Source: Pseudomonas fluorescens (GTDB lineage: Bacteria > Pseudomonadota > Gammaproteobacteria > Pseudomonadales > Pseudomonadaceae). Taken from it: a stretch of DNA of 64,000 bases. A program made the translations under genes and the position numbers. Below, one piece after another: positions 32,921 to 41,485 of the stretch (position 1 is the first letter of the stretch; each line of letters begins with the position of its first letter). The notes below the pieces were generated by a model that worked only from the letters and a program-made list of their open reading frames with translations, was not told where the DNA came from and did not search any database. The DNA is taken from positions 124,001-188,000 of the forward strand of contig NZ_MRST01000017.1 in assembly GCF_001902145.1 (NCBI RefSeq), in the 5' to 3' direction.

Positions 32921-35530
32921 TTAAGCTTGAATCACCGGGATGTTGGCGCTTGCTGCGATCTTGCGGAACTCGGCGATCTGGTCGAAGTTCAGGTAGCGGT
33001 AGACGTCACTGGCCATGGTGTCCAGTTTCGCCGCGTAGCCCATGTACTCTTCGACGGTCGGCAGGCGACCCAGGGTAGAGGCCACGGCCGCCAACTCAGC
33101 CGACGCCAGGTAGACGTTGGCACCATCACCCAGGCGGTTCGGGAAGTTACGGGTCGAGGTCGACACTACGGTGGAGTTCGGCTCAACGCGTGCCTGGTTA
33201 CCCATGCACAGCGAGCAGCCTGGCATTTCCATGCGTGCGCCAGCCTTGCCGTAGATGCCGTAGTAGCCTTCTTCGGTCAGTTGGTGAGCGTCCATCTTGG
33301 TCGGCGGCGACAGCCACAGACGGGTTGGCAGCTGGCCCTTGACCTGCTCCAGCAGCTTGCCGGCAGCGCGGAAGTGACCGATGTTGGTCATGCACGAACC
33401 GATGAACACTTCATCGATCTTCTCGCCAGCGACGCTGGACAACAGACGGGCGTCGTCCGGGTCGTTTGGCGCGCAGAGGATCGGCTCGTTGATTTCCGCC
33501 AGGTCGATCTCGATGATTTCGGCGTATTCGGCGTCGGCATCGGCTTCCATCAACTCCGGGTTGGCAACCCAGGCTTCCATCGCTTGGGCGCGACGTTCCA
33601 GGGTGCGTGCATCGCCGTAGCCTTCGCCGATCATCCAGCGCAGCAGGGTGATGTTGGAGTTCAGGTACTCGGTGACGGACTCTTTGGACAGCTTGATGGT
33701 GCAACCGGCAGCCGAACGTTCAGCCGAGGCATCGGACAGCTCGAAAGCCTGTTCCAGCGTCAGGTCGTTCAGGCCTTCGATTTCCAGGATGCGGCCAGAG
33801 AAGGCGTTCTTCTTGCCTTTCTTCTCTACGGTCAGCAGGCCAGCCTGGATCGCGTAGTAAGGAATGGCATGAACCAGGTCACGCAGGGTGATGCCAGGTT
33901 TCATCTTGCCTTTGAAGCGCACCAGGATCGATTCCGGCATGTCCAGCGGCATTACGCCGGTGGCGGCAGCAAACGCGACCAGGCCAGAACCGGCCGGGAA
34001 CGAGATGCCCATCGGGAAACGGGTGTGGGAGTCACCACCGGTACCGACGGTGTCCGGCAGCAGCATGCGGTTCAGCCAGCTGTGGATGATGCCGTCGCCT
34101 GGACGCAGCGATACACCGCCACGGGTCATGATGAAGTCAGGCAGGGTGTGGTGGGTGGTCACGTCGATCGGCTTCGGGTAAGCCGCGGTGTGGCAGAAGG
34201 ACTGCATCACCAGGTCGGTCGAGAAGCCCAGGCACGCCAGGTCTTTGAGTTCATCACGGGTCATTGGGCCGGTGGTGTCCTGGGACCCCACGGTGGTCAT
34301 CTTCGGCTCGCAGTAAGTGCCAGGACGAACGCCTTTGCCTTCTGGCAGACCACAGGCCTTGCCGACCATTTTCTGCGCCAGGGTGAAGCCTTTGCCGGTG
34401 TCGACAGGCGCTTCAGGCAGCTTGAACAGGTCGGTCGGGCCCAGGCCCAGTTCGGCGCGTGCCTTGTCGGTCAGGCCACGGCCGATGATCAGCGGGATAC
34501 GGCCGCCAGCACGGACTTCGTCCAACAGCACCGGGGTCTTCATTTCGAAGGTGGTCAGGACTTCGTCGGTGCCGTGCTTGCAGACTTTGCCAGCATGCGG
34601 GTACAGGTCGATCACGTCGCCCATGTTCATGTTGGTGACGTCGAATTCGATTGGCAGTGCGCCAGCATCTTCCATGGTGTTGTAGAAGATCGGGGCGATC
34701 TTGCTGCCGAAGCAGAAACCGCCGGCACGCTTGTTCGGCACGTAAGGCACGTCGTCGCCGAAGAACCACAATACCGAGTTGGTCGCCGACTTACGCGACG
34801 AACCGGTACCGACCACGTCGCCGACGTAGGCGATCGGGAAGCCTTGGCCACGCATCTCTTCGATCTGCTTCATCGGGCCGGTCTTGCCTTGCTCGTCCGG
34901 CACGATGCCTTCACGGGCCATTTTCAGCATGGCCAGGGCGTGCAGCGGGATGTCAGGACGGGACCAGGCGTCCGGCGCAGGCGACAGGTCGTCGGTGTTG
35001 GTTTCGCCGGTTACCTTGAACACGCGCAGGCTGATCTTGTCGGCCAGGGTAGGGCGGTTGCTGAACCACTCGCCGTCAGCCCAGGACTGGATCACGCCTT
35101 TGGCGTGCTCGTTGCCGTTGCGGGCTTTTTCGGCGACGTCGTGGAACGCATCGAACATCAGCAGGGTGTGCTTGAGTTGGGCGGCCGCGACGGGCGCCAG
35201 TTCGGCGTCGTCCAGCAGCTCGACCAACGTCACGATGTTGTAGCCGCCCTGCATGGTGCCGAGCAGTTCAACAGCGCGTTTCTTGTCGATCAGGGGGGAA
35301 GTGGCTTCGCCCTTGGCCAGGGCAGACAGGAAACCGGCCTTGACGTAAGCGGCTTCGTCAACGCCTGGTGGAATGCGGTTGGTGATCAGGTCAACGAGGA
35401 ATTCTTCTTCGCCAGCCGGAGGATTTTTCAGCAGCTCGACCAGGCCTGCGGTTTGTTCGGCGTTAAGCGGCTGGGGAACGATACCCAGTGCTGCACGCTC
35501 TTCGATATGTTTGCGGTAGGCTTCAAGCAC
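32921..35530 (-). CDS. acnB: Aconitate hydratase B (bifunctional aconitase / 2-methylisocitrate dehydratase)
   Basis: The 869-residue enzyme isomerises citrate to isocitrate in the TCA cycle. It has the AcnB order: N-terminal HEAT-like domain ([17 protein letters not shown]), swivel domain, then the [4Fe-4S] domains, with GDSHTRFP, cluster cysteines in [10 protein letters not shown] and CSLCMGNQ. The start is GTG 35530, with TGAGGG eight bases before it; upstream in-frame ATGs lack a site. The leader holds a large nested hairpin with an exposed stretch complementary to this ribosome site, suggesting translational control. Confidence 0.97.
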   Translation of the reverse strand: MLEAYRKHIEERAALGIVPQPLNAEQTAGLVELLKNPPAGEEEFLVDLITNRIPPGVDEAAYVKAGFLSALAKGEATSPLIDKKRAVELLGTMQGGYNIVTLVELLDDAELAPVAAAQLKHTLLMFDAFHDVAEKARNGNEHAKGVIQSWADGEWFSNRPTLADKISLRVFKVTGETNTDDLSPAPDAWSRPDIPLHALAMLKMAREGIVPDEQGKTGPMKQIEEMRGQGFPIAYVGDVVGTGSSRKSATNSVLWFFGDDVPYVPNKRAGGFCFGSKIAPIFYNTMEDAGALPIEFDVTNMNMGDVIDLYPHAGKVCKHGTDEVLTTFEMKTPVLLDEVRAGGRIPLIIGRGLTDKARAELGLGPTDLFKLPEAPVDTGKGFTLAQKMVGKACGLPEGKGVRPGTYCEPKMTTVGSQDTTGPMTRDELKDLACLGFSTDLVMQSFCHTAAYPKPIDVTTHHTLPDFIMTRGGVSLRPGDGIIHSWLNRMLLPDTVGTGGDSHTRFPMGISFPAGSGLVAFAAATGVMPLDMPESILVRFKGKMKPGITLRDLVHAIPYYAIQAGLLTVEKKGKKNAFSGRILEIEGLNDLTLEQAFELSDASAERSAAGCTIKLSKESVTEYLNSNITLLRWMIGEGYGDARTLERRAQAMEAWVANPELMEADADAEYAEIIEIDLAEINEPILCAPNDPDDARLLSSVAGEKIDEVFIGSCMTNIGHFRAAGKLLEQVKGQLPTRLWLSPPTKMDAHQLTEEGYYGIYGKAGARMEMPGCSLCMGNQARVEPNSTVVSTSTRNFPNRLGDGANVYLASAELAAVASTLGRLPTVEEYMGYAAKLDTMASDVYRYLNFDQIAEFRKIAASANIPVIQA

Positions 35531-35537
35531 AGTTATT

Positions 35538-35548
35538 ACCCTCATCAG
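35538..35548 (-). promoter_or_regulatory. acnB Shine-Dalgarno region, complementary to the leader bulge
   Basis: On the acnB strand this reads CTGATGAGGGT, including GAGGG at correct spacing to GTG 35530. It is perfectly complementary over 11 bases to the sequence at 35679-35689 of the same leader. Confidence 0.7.
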
Positions 35549-35641
35549 TGGTCCCACGGGACGCTCATCCAGAAATGAACGGCACGCATGCGCTCGGGGG
35601 CTTTTTGGGCCGCAAAGCCAGCGCTGCCGGCATTCCTTACA

Positions 35642-35777
35642 GAAGCTGCTTTCAAAGTTTTACGCCTGCAGAACGGAGCTGATGAGGGTTGGCGCGGGCT
35701 CTGACCTACCGGGTCGAACCTGCGCCAACACCGTTCTGAAGGAACGACTGTGCTCGTGACGCTTTGAAAACAGCTTC
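35642..35777 (-). ncRNA. Structured acnB leader element: nested hairpin with anti-Shine-Dalgarno bulge
   Basis: Three stems are stacked in register: 35642-35657 with 35762-35777 (15 of 16 paired), 35669-35676 with 35731-35738 (8 of 8), and 35688-35695 with 35722-35729 (8 of 8). A further stem around GACC/GGTC (35703/35712) closes the apex. The left strand between stems two and three (35677-35687) has one opposing base, so it bulges out. On the acnB strand it contains CCTCATCAG, complementary to the acnB ribosome site. A separate small RNA with the same shape is an alternative. Confidence 0.6.
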
Positions 35778-35810
35778 CAGCGGATTATTGGCGCCTTACA
35801 AGGCCGGGTG

Positions 35811-35816
35811 ATTCTA
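35811..35816 (-). promoter_or_regulatory. Possible -10 box of acnB
   Basis: TAGAAT on the minus strand would start transcription near 35804, giving a leader that includes the whole hairpin. The -35 region (TTACCT, 18 bases upstream) is poor, so an activator or another promoter is possible. Confidence 0.35.
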
Positions 35817-35925
35817 CGGCAAAAAAAATCTAAAGGTAAGTTGCCTGCTCAAGTTTGCTGGGTGATCAACCTTAGACAAAGGGCTAACATGGCGCACTGT
35901 TTCGCTGATCTGCGTGTTGCCGCCC

Positions 35926-36396
35926 ATGCCCAACCAAACCATCAAGACCCCCTGCGTCGGCCTGTGTTCCACGGTCTACGGCGATCTCGTGTGCCGTGGA
36001 TGCAAGCGCTTCCACCATGAAGTGATCCAGTGGAACGGCTATAACGAAGAAGAAAAACGCGCGGTCTGGCTCAGGCTTGAGCAGCTGTTGGTGCAGGTCA
36101 TGGCCGGTAAAGTGGAGGTTTTCGACCCCAAGACCCTGCGCGGGCAGTTGGAGCAACGCAAGATTCGCTTTGTGCCACACCAGTCCGAGTATTGCTGGGC
36201 CTACCAGTTGATCGCCCGTGGAGCCCGGGTGATCAATAACCTGGAGGCCTATGGCATGGTGCTGTTGCCGGAGTTTCGCGACTGGGCGCTGCCTGAACTG
36301 CGCGATGCCATTGATCGCGAGTTCTTTATCTTGTCCGAGGCGCATTACCAGCGCTATATCGCGCCGGGCTTCTTGAAAGATGCGCTGGGTAACTGA
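35926..36396 (+). CDS. DUF1289 domain protein
   Basis: The 156-residue protein begins with the DUF1289 four-cysteine motif (CVGLC, then VCRGCKR, residues about 8-26), probably a small metal or Fe-S binding knuckle, followed by the conserved WNGYNEEEKRAVWLRLEQL. A C-terminal half of about 90 residues extends beyond the minimal domain (EYCWAYQLIARGARVINNLEAYG). The ATG at 35926 was chosen since the cysteine motif begins right after it. It is divergent from acnB. Function is unknown. Confidence 0.82.
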   Translation: MPNQTIKTPCVGLCSTVYGDLVCRGCKRFHHEVIQWNGYNEEEKRAVWLRLEQLLVQVMAGKVEVFDPKTLRGQLEQRKIRFVPHQSEYCWAYQLIARGARVINNLEAYGMVLLPEFRDWALPELRDAIDREFFILSEAHYQRYIAPGFLKDALGN

Positions 36397-36409
36397 CTGG
36401 CGAGGTCAA

Positions 36410-36509
36410 TGTAGGAGCGAGCTTGCTCGCGAAAAACTTGAAGGCGCCGCGTTTATTCAGGAAGCGCGCGTTATCGTTGACGTTTTTCGCGAGCAAGCTC
36501 GCTCCTACA
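36410..36509. repeat. REP-type element, class I
   Basis: Complete copy with arms and core in the same orientation as 7180, located between the convergent DUF1289 and Usp genes. Confidence 0.92.
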
Positions 36510-36517
36510 TTTGATCT

Positions 36518-37387
36518 TCAGTGTCTGGGCTTGGTCGCCAGCTCTTGCAGATGATCCATCAGCGTTTGCGGCTTGAGCACCAGCACATCGCCTTGCACCG
36601 CATCCAGCACCACTTCTGCGGTGTTGCCGATCAACGCCCCGGAAATCCCCGTGCGCGCCACCGTGCCGATAATGGTCACCGCCGCCTGCAATCGATGGGC
36701 AATATGTGGGATCAGCACATCGGCCGGGCCTTCCTCGATATGCAGGTGCCTGTCGTCCACGTCGAACTCGGCCTGGAAGGCCTTGCATTGCTCGCGGTAG
36801 CGCGCCTCGATGGTTTCCTTGAGCTGAAAGGTCGGGTCTGCCGCCGACAGCATGGGCGAGGGGTGAGCGCTGATCACATGCAACTGCGCTTTGGCGAGGC
36901 TGGCGATATCAAAGCCATGGTCGATGATCGAATTGTGCAGCGAGCGGTGTTCGCCGTCGGCGTTGCCCACGTCGATGGCCGCCAGGATCACGCCGCCCGC
37001 CCAGGGGGTGGCGGTCTTGACCAGTAACACCGGCGTTGGGCAATAGCGCAGTAACTTCCAGTCTGCCGGGGTCAGCAGGGCTTTTTTCAGAGGGTTGTCG
37101 GGGAAGTGCTGTTTGATCACCAGGCCACAGCCTTCGGCTTGCTGCACATCGATGATGGTTTCATGCAGACTGTCGTTCCAGGCCTGCTCTGTGGTGACGC
37201 TGTAGCCGTCTTCTTTCAAGCCTTCCTTGAGCAGGCTCAGCAGCGCCGAATGCTCGTGCTTCTTGTCACAGACCAGCAGGTGCAGGTGCGCGTCGGTCAC
37301 TTTGGCAATCAGCTTGGCACGCTTGAGGGCCAGGCTTTCCGAATGCTCGGGCTCGATGACCACCAGGATGCTGCGGATGGCTTGCAT
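36518..37387 (-). CDS. Tandem universal stress protein (UspE-like)
   Basis: The 289-residue cytosolic protein holds two Usp domains (residues about 1-145 and 150-289). The second has the nucleotide-binding-like GTVARTGISGALIGNTAEVVLD; the first has a less regular motif. The frame extends far upstream, but ATG 37387 has AGGAG before it and starts a typical Usp strand (IRSILVVIEP). In Pseudomonas many Usp genes are switched on by ANR under low oxygen, and a perfect ANR/FNR box lies at -42.5 of its predicted start, so anaerobic induction is expected. Confidence 0.9.
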   Translation of the reverse strand: MQAIRSILVVIEPEHSESLALKRAKLIAKVTDAHLHLLVCDKKHEHSALLSLLKEGLKEDGYSVTTEQAWNDSLHETIIDVQQAEGCGLVIKQHFPDNPLKKALLTPADWKLLRYCPTPVLLVKTATPWAGGVILAAIDVGNADGEHRSLHNSIIDHGFDIASLAKAQLHVISAHPSPMLSAADPTFQLKETIEARYREQCKAFQAEFDVDDRHLHIEEGPADVLIPHIAHRLQAAVTIIGTVARTGISGALIGNTAEVVLDAVQGDVLVLKPQTLMDHLQELATKPRH

Positions 37388-37450
37388 GGTCGGGATCTCC
37401 TGAAAGGGTGGGCGTTGGTTAACTATAGTTGCTCGCCGGCAGCCGTCATG

Positions 37451-37464
37451 TTGATACACATCAA
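37451..37464. promoter_or_regulatory. ANR/FNR box of the usp gene
   Basis: TTGAT-ACAC-ATCAA is a perfect match to the FNR/ANR consensus. Reading leftward, a TATAGT -10 box begins 23 bases after it, which puts the box centre at about -42.5, the class II activator position. Confidence 0.85.
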
Positions 37465-37537
37465 GGCCGGTGGCTGGTGGTCTGCGGCGGGGTCGGTATA
37501 ATCGGCGCCCTTTTGTGATCCTTTGCCCGTGAGCCCG

Positions 37538-38140
37538 ATGAACCTGCCCGAAATCCATGAATTCCTCGGCTGCCGCACCCCCGATGCCTGGGTCCAGGCC
37601 GCGTTGGCCGATCAGGAAACCCTGCTGATCGACCACAAGAACTGCGAATTCAAAGCCGCCAGCACTGCCTTGAGCCTGATGGCCAAGTACTACGGCCACG
37701 TAGACCTGATCAACATGATGTCGCGCCTGGCCCGCGAAGAGTTGGTGCATCACGAGCAAGTCATGCGCCTGATGAAAAAGCGCAAGGTCGAACTGCGTCA
37801 ACTGCACGCTGGCCGTTATGCCTCGGGTTTGCGCAAGGTGGTGCGCAGCCATGAGCCGGTCAAGCTGGTGGACACTCTGGTGGTGGGCGCCTTTATCGAA
37901 GCGCGCAGTTGCGAGCGTTTCGAAGCGCTGGTGCCGCATTTGGACGAAGAACTCGGCAAGTTCTATTTCGGCTTGCTCAAAAGCGAGGCGCGGCACTTCC
38001 AGGGTTACTTGAAGCTGGCTTACCAGTATGGCGATGCCAAGGACATCGCCCAGGTGATCGAGCGGGTGCGGGCCACCGAGCAGGACCTGATCGAATCACC
38101 CGACGTCGAGTTCCGCTTTCACAGTGGCGTGCCAGCCTGA
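37538..38140 (+). CDS. miaE: tRNA-(ms2io6A)-hydroxylase
   Basis: MiaE hydroxylates the isopentenyl group of ms2i6A at position 37 of tRNAs reading U-starting codons. The 200-residue protein has the diiron ligands in the expected four-helix arrangement: CEFKAAS, EELVHHEQ, EARSCERFE and EARHFQGYL. The start ATG 37538 gives the typical MNLPEIHEFLGCRTPDAW; an in-frame TTG 15 bases upstream is less likely. Its last 45 bases overlap the end of the convergent MFS gene. Confidence 0.94.
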   Translation: MNLPEIHEFLGCRTPDAWVQAALADQETLLIDHKNCEFKAASTALSLMAKYYGHVDLINMMSRLAREELVHHEQVMRLMKKRKVELRQLHAGRYASGLRKVVRSHEPVKLVDTLVVGAFIEARSCERFEALVPHLDEELGKFYFGLLKSEARHFQGYLKLAYQYGDAKDIAQVIERVRATEQDLIESPDVEFRFHSGVPA

Positions 38141-39295
38141 GGCCACGGCCACACCGATCAAGGCGGTGATCCCCGCCAGCAGCAGGATCACCGTTGGCGT
38201 GCCCAAGGGCGCTGCCAGCCCCGCAATCATCAAGCCCGCCAAGGGCTGGGCGAGGTTGTTGAGCAAAGTCATCACGCCAACCGTCTTGCCGAAGTCCTGC
38301 ATTGGTATCACCCGTTGGCGGGTGCTGCGCAGGTACACGTTGAACATCTTGTCGAAACCGGTCACCAGCAGGAAACCCACCGCGTAGGCCCACATGCCGG
38401 GGCTGAGCGCTGTAATCAGCGCGCCGACGGTGATCATCGAGTACGACAACCCGCCCAGTACCTTCAGCTTCAGTGATGAACGCGCCAGGTAGAACAGAAT
38501 AGCGATTGTCACCAGCGCCCCGGCGGCTTGCAGCAGGGCATAGGCGTCTTTGCCCGCTGCGTAGTGGCCGGTGACCATGGCGGCCGAGGTGGCCAGCGTC
38601 ACGCCGACTATCAGGTTCACGCCGACCGCCAGGACGATGATGCGCTTCAACTCCACCCGGCTGAAGATATGGCCGAAGGCGGTGCGCAATGGTTGCAGCC
38701 AGATACCCGGGTGCTGTTGGTGTATTTCCAGGTTCACCGTGGTGTTGCGCTGCCAGATCAGCATTGCCAGGTCCGCCAGCACAAACAGGGCGGCGACCCC
38801 CAGCACCACCCAAGGCCATGCCCAGACTTCCAGCGCCAGCGCCGCTATCAGCGGCCCGAGCACCAGCCCGCTCTGGTCGGCGATCTGCGAATAGGACAGG
38901 GTCTTGGCGTAGGTGTACTGCTGGAAAATATGTGGCATCACCACTTCCCGCGCCATGATGCCCTGGGTAGTCAACACGCCGCACAACGCGGACAGCATCA
39001 CCAGCCAATGAGTACCGTCGAACAACCCATACAGCACCATCGCCACCACGCAGGCCAAGGCCCGATACACCTGGCTGATATGCAGGATGCGCACCGGTGA
39101 AAACCTGTCGCACAGTGCCCCGCACACCGGAAACGCCAGGTAGCGCGGCAGTGACTCGACAAAAAACGCCAACCCCGCCCACGCCACGCTTTGAGTGGTC
39201 TGGAATACGATCAGTGGCACGATAAACAGCAAAACCTGGTCGGCCAGCCGTGAAAGGAACAGCGAAATGAAGAACGCCAGGTAATCCTTGCGCAT
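38096..39295 (-). CDS. MFS transporter
   Basis: The 399-residue inner-membrane protein has twelve predicted helices and the major-facilitator loop motif ALCDRFSPVRILHISQ between helices 2 and 3. It begins MRKDYLAFFISLFLSRLADQ after a good AGGGAG site; an ATG 15 bases upstream is less well placed. It resembles the enterobactin-exporter-like branch of MFS, but the substrate is not clear. Its 3' end runs 45 bases into miaE on the opposite strand, so the C-terminal HATVKAELDVG is encoded antisense to miaE. Confidence 0.85.
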   Translation of the reverse strand: MRKDYLAFFISLFLSRLADQVLLFIVPLIVFQTTQSVAWAGLAFFVESLPRYLAFPVCGALCDRFSPVRILHISQVYRALACVVAMVLYGLFDGTHWLVMLSALCGVLTTQGIMAREVVMPHIFQQYTYAKTLSYSQIADQSGLVLGPLIAALALEVWAWPWVVLGVAALFVLADLAMLIWQRNTTVNLEIHQQHPGIWLQPLRTAFGHIFSRVELKRIIVLAVGVNLIVGVTLATSAAMVTGHYAAGKDAYALLQAAGALVTIAILFYLARSSLKLKVLGGLSYSMITVGALITALSPGMWAYAVGFLLVTGFDKMFNVYLRSTRQRVIPMQDFGKTVGVMTLLNNLAQPLAGLMIAGLAAPLGTPTVILLLAGITALIGVAVASGWHATVKAELDVG

Positions 39296-39409
39296 AGAAC
39301 TCCCTGTCAATGGCGTTAAAAAGTGCAGGCTATTTGTTAAAAACTCTTAAAAGCATGAAGCTTCTTCGCTGGGGACTGGTCAGCCACATCTGTCGGCCAG
39401 CTTGCCACC

Positions 39410-39415
39410 TATAAT
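39410..39415 (+). promoter_or_regulatory. Consensus -10 box before the response-regulator gene
   Basis: TATAAT lies 38 bases before the ATG at 39453. No good -35 is seen at 17 bases, so activation or autoregulation may be needed. Confidence 0.5.
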
Positions 39416-39452
39416 GGCCCTATTTCAATCCGCGCATCCACACTGAGAACTT

Positions 39453-40160
39453 ATGGAAAACCTGGGTCTGGGCAAGGTCCTGCTCGTTGAGGACGATGAA
39501 AAGCTGGCAGGGCTGATCTCGCATTTCCTGTCGCAACATGGTTTCGAGGTGCGGGTGGTGTACCGGGGTGATGAAGCCCTGGCGGCGTTTCTGGATTTCA
39601 AGCCGAAGATCGTCGTGCTCGATCTGATGTTGCCGGGCCAGAGCGGGCTGCATGTCTGCCGCGAGATTCGCAACGTGTCGGACACGCCCATCGTGATCCT
39701 CACCGCCAAGGAAGATGACTTGGACCATATTCTTGGCCTTGAGTCCGGTGCTGACGACTACGTGATCAAACCGATCAAACCGCCGGTGTTGCTGGCGCGC
39801 CTGCGTGCGCTGCAGCGCCGTCAAGTGCCCGAGCCCACCGTGCGCGGCGCCCTGGAATTTGGCCGCTTGTCGATTGATCGCAGTTGCCGGGTGGTCCGCC
39901 TGGGCGGCGAGGCCATTGACCTCACCACCATGGAGTTCGAGTTGCTGTGGTTGCTGGCCAGCAGCGCGGGCAAGATTCTCTCCCGCGACGACATTCTAAA
40001 CCGCATGCGCGGCATTGCCTTTGATGGGCTGAACCGCAGCGTAGACGTGTACATCAGCAAACTGCGCGGCAAGCTCAATGACAACCCCCGCGAGCCGGTG
40101 TGCATCAAGACCATCTGGGGCAAAGGCTACCTGTTCAATCCGTTCGCGTGGGAGGTCTAG
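39453..40160 (+). CDS. OmpR-family response regulator (RstA-like)
   Basis: The 235-residue regulator has a receiver domain with the acidic pair EDD (14-16), phospho-acceptor Asp57 in VLDLMLPG, Thr in ILTAKED and Lys in YVIKPIKPP, followed by a winged-helix DNA-binding domain (MEFELLWLLASSAGKILSRDDIL, DVYISKLRGKL, IKTIWGKGYLF). It directly abuts its sensor kinase gene. The pair resembles RstA/RstB; the signal and targets in Pseudomonas are not evident from sequence. Confidence 0.92.
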   Translation: MENLGLGKVLLVEDDEKLAGLISHFLSQHGFEVRVVYRGDEALAAFLDFKPKIVVLDLMLPGQSGLHVCREIRNVSDTPIVILTAKEDDLDHILGLESGADDYVIKPIKPPVLLARLRALQRRQVPEPTVRGALEFGRLSIDRSCRVVRLGGEAIDLTTMEFELLWLLASSAGKILSRDDILNRMRGIAFDGLNRSVDVYISKLRGKLNDNPREPVCIKTIWGKGYLFNPFAWEV

Positions 40161-41438
40161 ATGCTGCGCTTGTATCTGCGCCTGTATCTGATCCTCGCGC
40201 TCGGTCTGGCCGGGGCGATCTGGTTGGTCAACTACGGCCTGGACGCCTACATGCCCGAGTCCAACGAAACCTATAACCGTGAAGCCCTGCGCGGCCCGGC
40301 CTGGGCGCTGGTGGAGCAACTGCGCCCCGTGCAGGCAGAGGCGCGCCAGGCACGCCTGGACGAACTGCAACCGCATTACGGCTTGCGGCTCAAACTGGTA
40401 CAGCGCGACACCCAGGATTTGAGCGAACGGGAACAGAAACTCCTGGCGGCTGACCAGGTGGTGGTGCGCGAAGATTTCATGAAGTTTCTGGCGCCTATCG
40501 ACGACGGTCCGCAACTGCTCGAAATCAAATTGCCGGAAGAACCCAAGTGGTTGTACCTCTGGGCTTATGGTTTCCTGGGCGGGAGCCTGGCCATCGTCCT
40601 GTATTTCTGGGTGCGTCCACACTGGCGCGACCTGGAGCACATCCGCCTGGCGGCGCAACGTTTCGGTGACAATGACCTGGGCTCGCGCATCTTGCTGCCG
40701 AGTCGCTCCACCGTGCGTTCATTGGCCGGGCACTTCAACCAGATGGCCGAACGTATCGAAGGTTTGATCGCCAACCAGCGCGAACTCACCAACGCGGTCT
40801 CCCACGAATTGCGCACGCCGATTGCGCGGCTGTCATTCGAGCTGGACCAGCTCAGGCAACAGAGCGACCCACGGCAAAGCCGAGCGTTGATCAACGACAT
40901 GTACGCCGACCTCGGTGAGCTGGAGGAAATGGTTTCCGAGCTGTTGACCTATGCCAGCCTTGAGCCGGGCGCTACCCAGGTCACCCGCGAGCGTATCGAG
41001 GCCCACAGTTGGCTCGACAGCGTGATCGGCAGTGTGGCCCTGGAGGCCGAGGCGGAAGGGGTACAGTTGTCGTTGCGCACCTGCGAGGTGGACGTTATCC
41101 ATATCGAGCCACGCTTTATGGCGCGAGCCGTGATCAACCTGCTGCGCAACGCGATTCGTTATGCCGACCGCCGCGTGGAAGTGTCGCTGGTCAAGTTTGG
41201 CAGCGGTTACGAAGTGCGGGTCAACGACGATGGCCCGGGGGTACCGCTGGAGGGTCGCACGAAGATATTCGAACCCTTTCTGCGCCTTGACGCCAGCCGC
41301 GACCGCCGCACAGGCGGGTTTGGCCTGGGCCTGGCGCTGGTCAAGCGTGTCAGCCAGTGGCATGGCGGGCAGGTGGAAGTGCAGGATTCGGAGTGGGGCG
41401 GGGCGTCGTTTCGAATGACGTGGGCATATGCCGAGTAA
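40161..41438 (+). CDS. Sensor histidine kinase (RstB-like)
   Basis: The 425-residue kinase has a transmembrane helix near residues 8-25, a periplasmic sensor region of about 110 residues (with YNREALRGPAWALVEQL), a second helix near residues 135-153, a HAMP linker, the H-box SHELRTP with His215, and a catalytic ATPase domain with N box NLLRNAIRYA and G boxes DDGPGVP and GFGLGLALV. Its ATG follows the response-regulator stop directly. The pair is divergent from the MFS gene. Confidence 0.92.
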   Translation: MLRLYLRLYLILALGLAGAIWLVNYGLDAYMPESNETYNREALRGPAWALVEQLRPVQAEARQARLDELQPHYGLRLKLVQRDTQDLSEREQKLLAADQVVVREDFMKFLAPIDDGPQLLEIKLPEEPKWLYLWAYGFLGGSLAIVLYFWVRPHWRDLEHIRLAAQRFGDNDLGSRILLPSRSTVRSLAGHFNQMAERIEGLIANQRELTNAVSHELRTPIARLSFELDQLRQQSDPRQSRALINDMYADLGELEEMVSELLTYASLEPGATQVTRERIEAHSWLDSVIGSVALEAEAEGVQLSLRTCEVDVIHIEPRFMARAVINLLRNAIRYADRRVEVSLVKFGSGYEVRVNDDGPGVPLEGRTKIFEPFLRLDASRDRRTGGFGLGLALVKRVSQWHGGQVEVQDSEWGGASFRMTWAYAE

Positions 41439-41485
41439 GGGCGCTTGCGCCAATCCCATCCTGTAGCAGCAGGGTGTTTTCCTGG

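Noticed and set aside
32927..35578. An 883-codon frame antisense to acnB
   Set aside because: Shadow of acnB; Arg/Val/Gln-rich composition without domains, and acnB is beyond doubt.
36518..37996. A 492-residue version of the Usp protein
   Set aside because: The first about 200 codons are antisense to miaE; ATG 37387 has a ribosome site and a proper Usp beginning.
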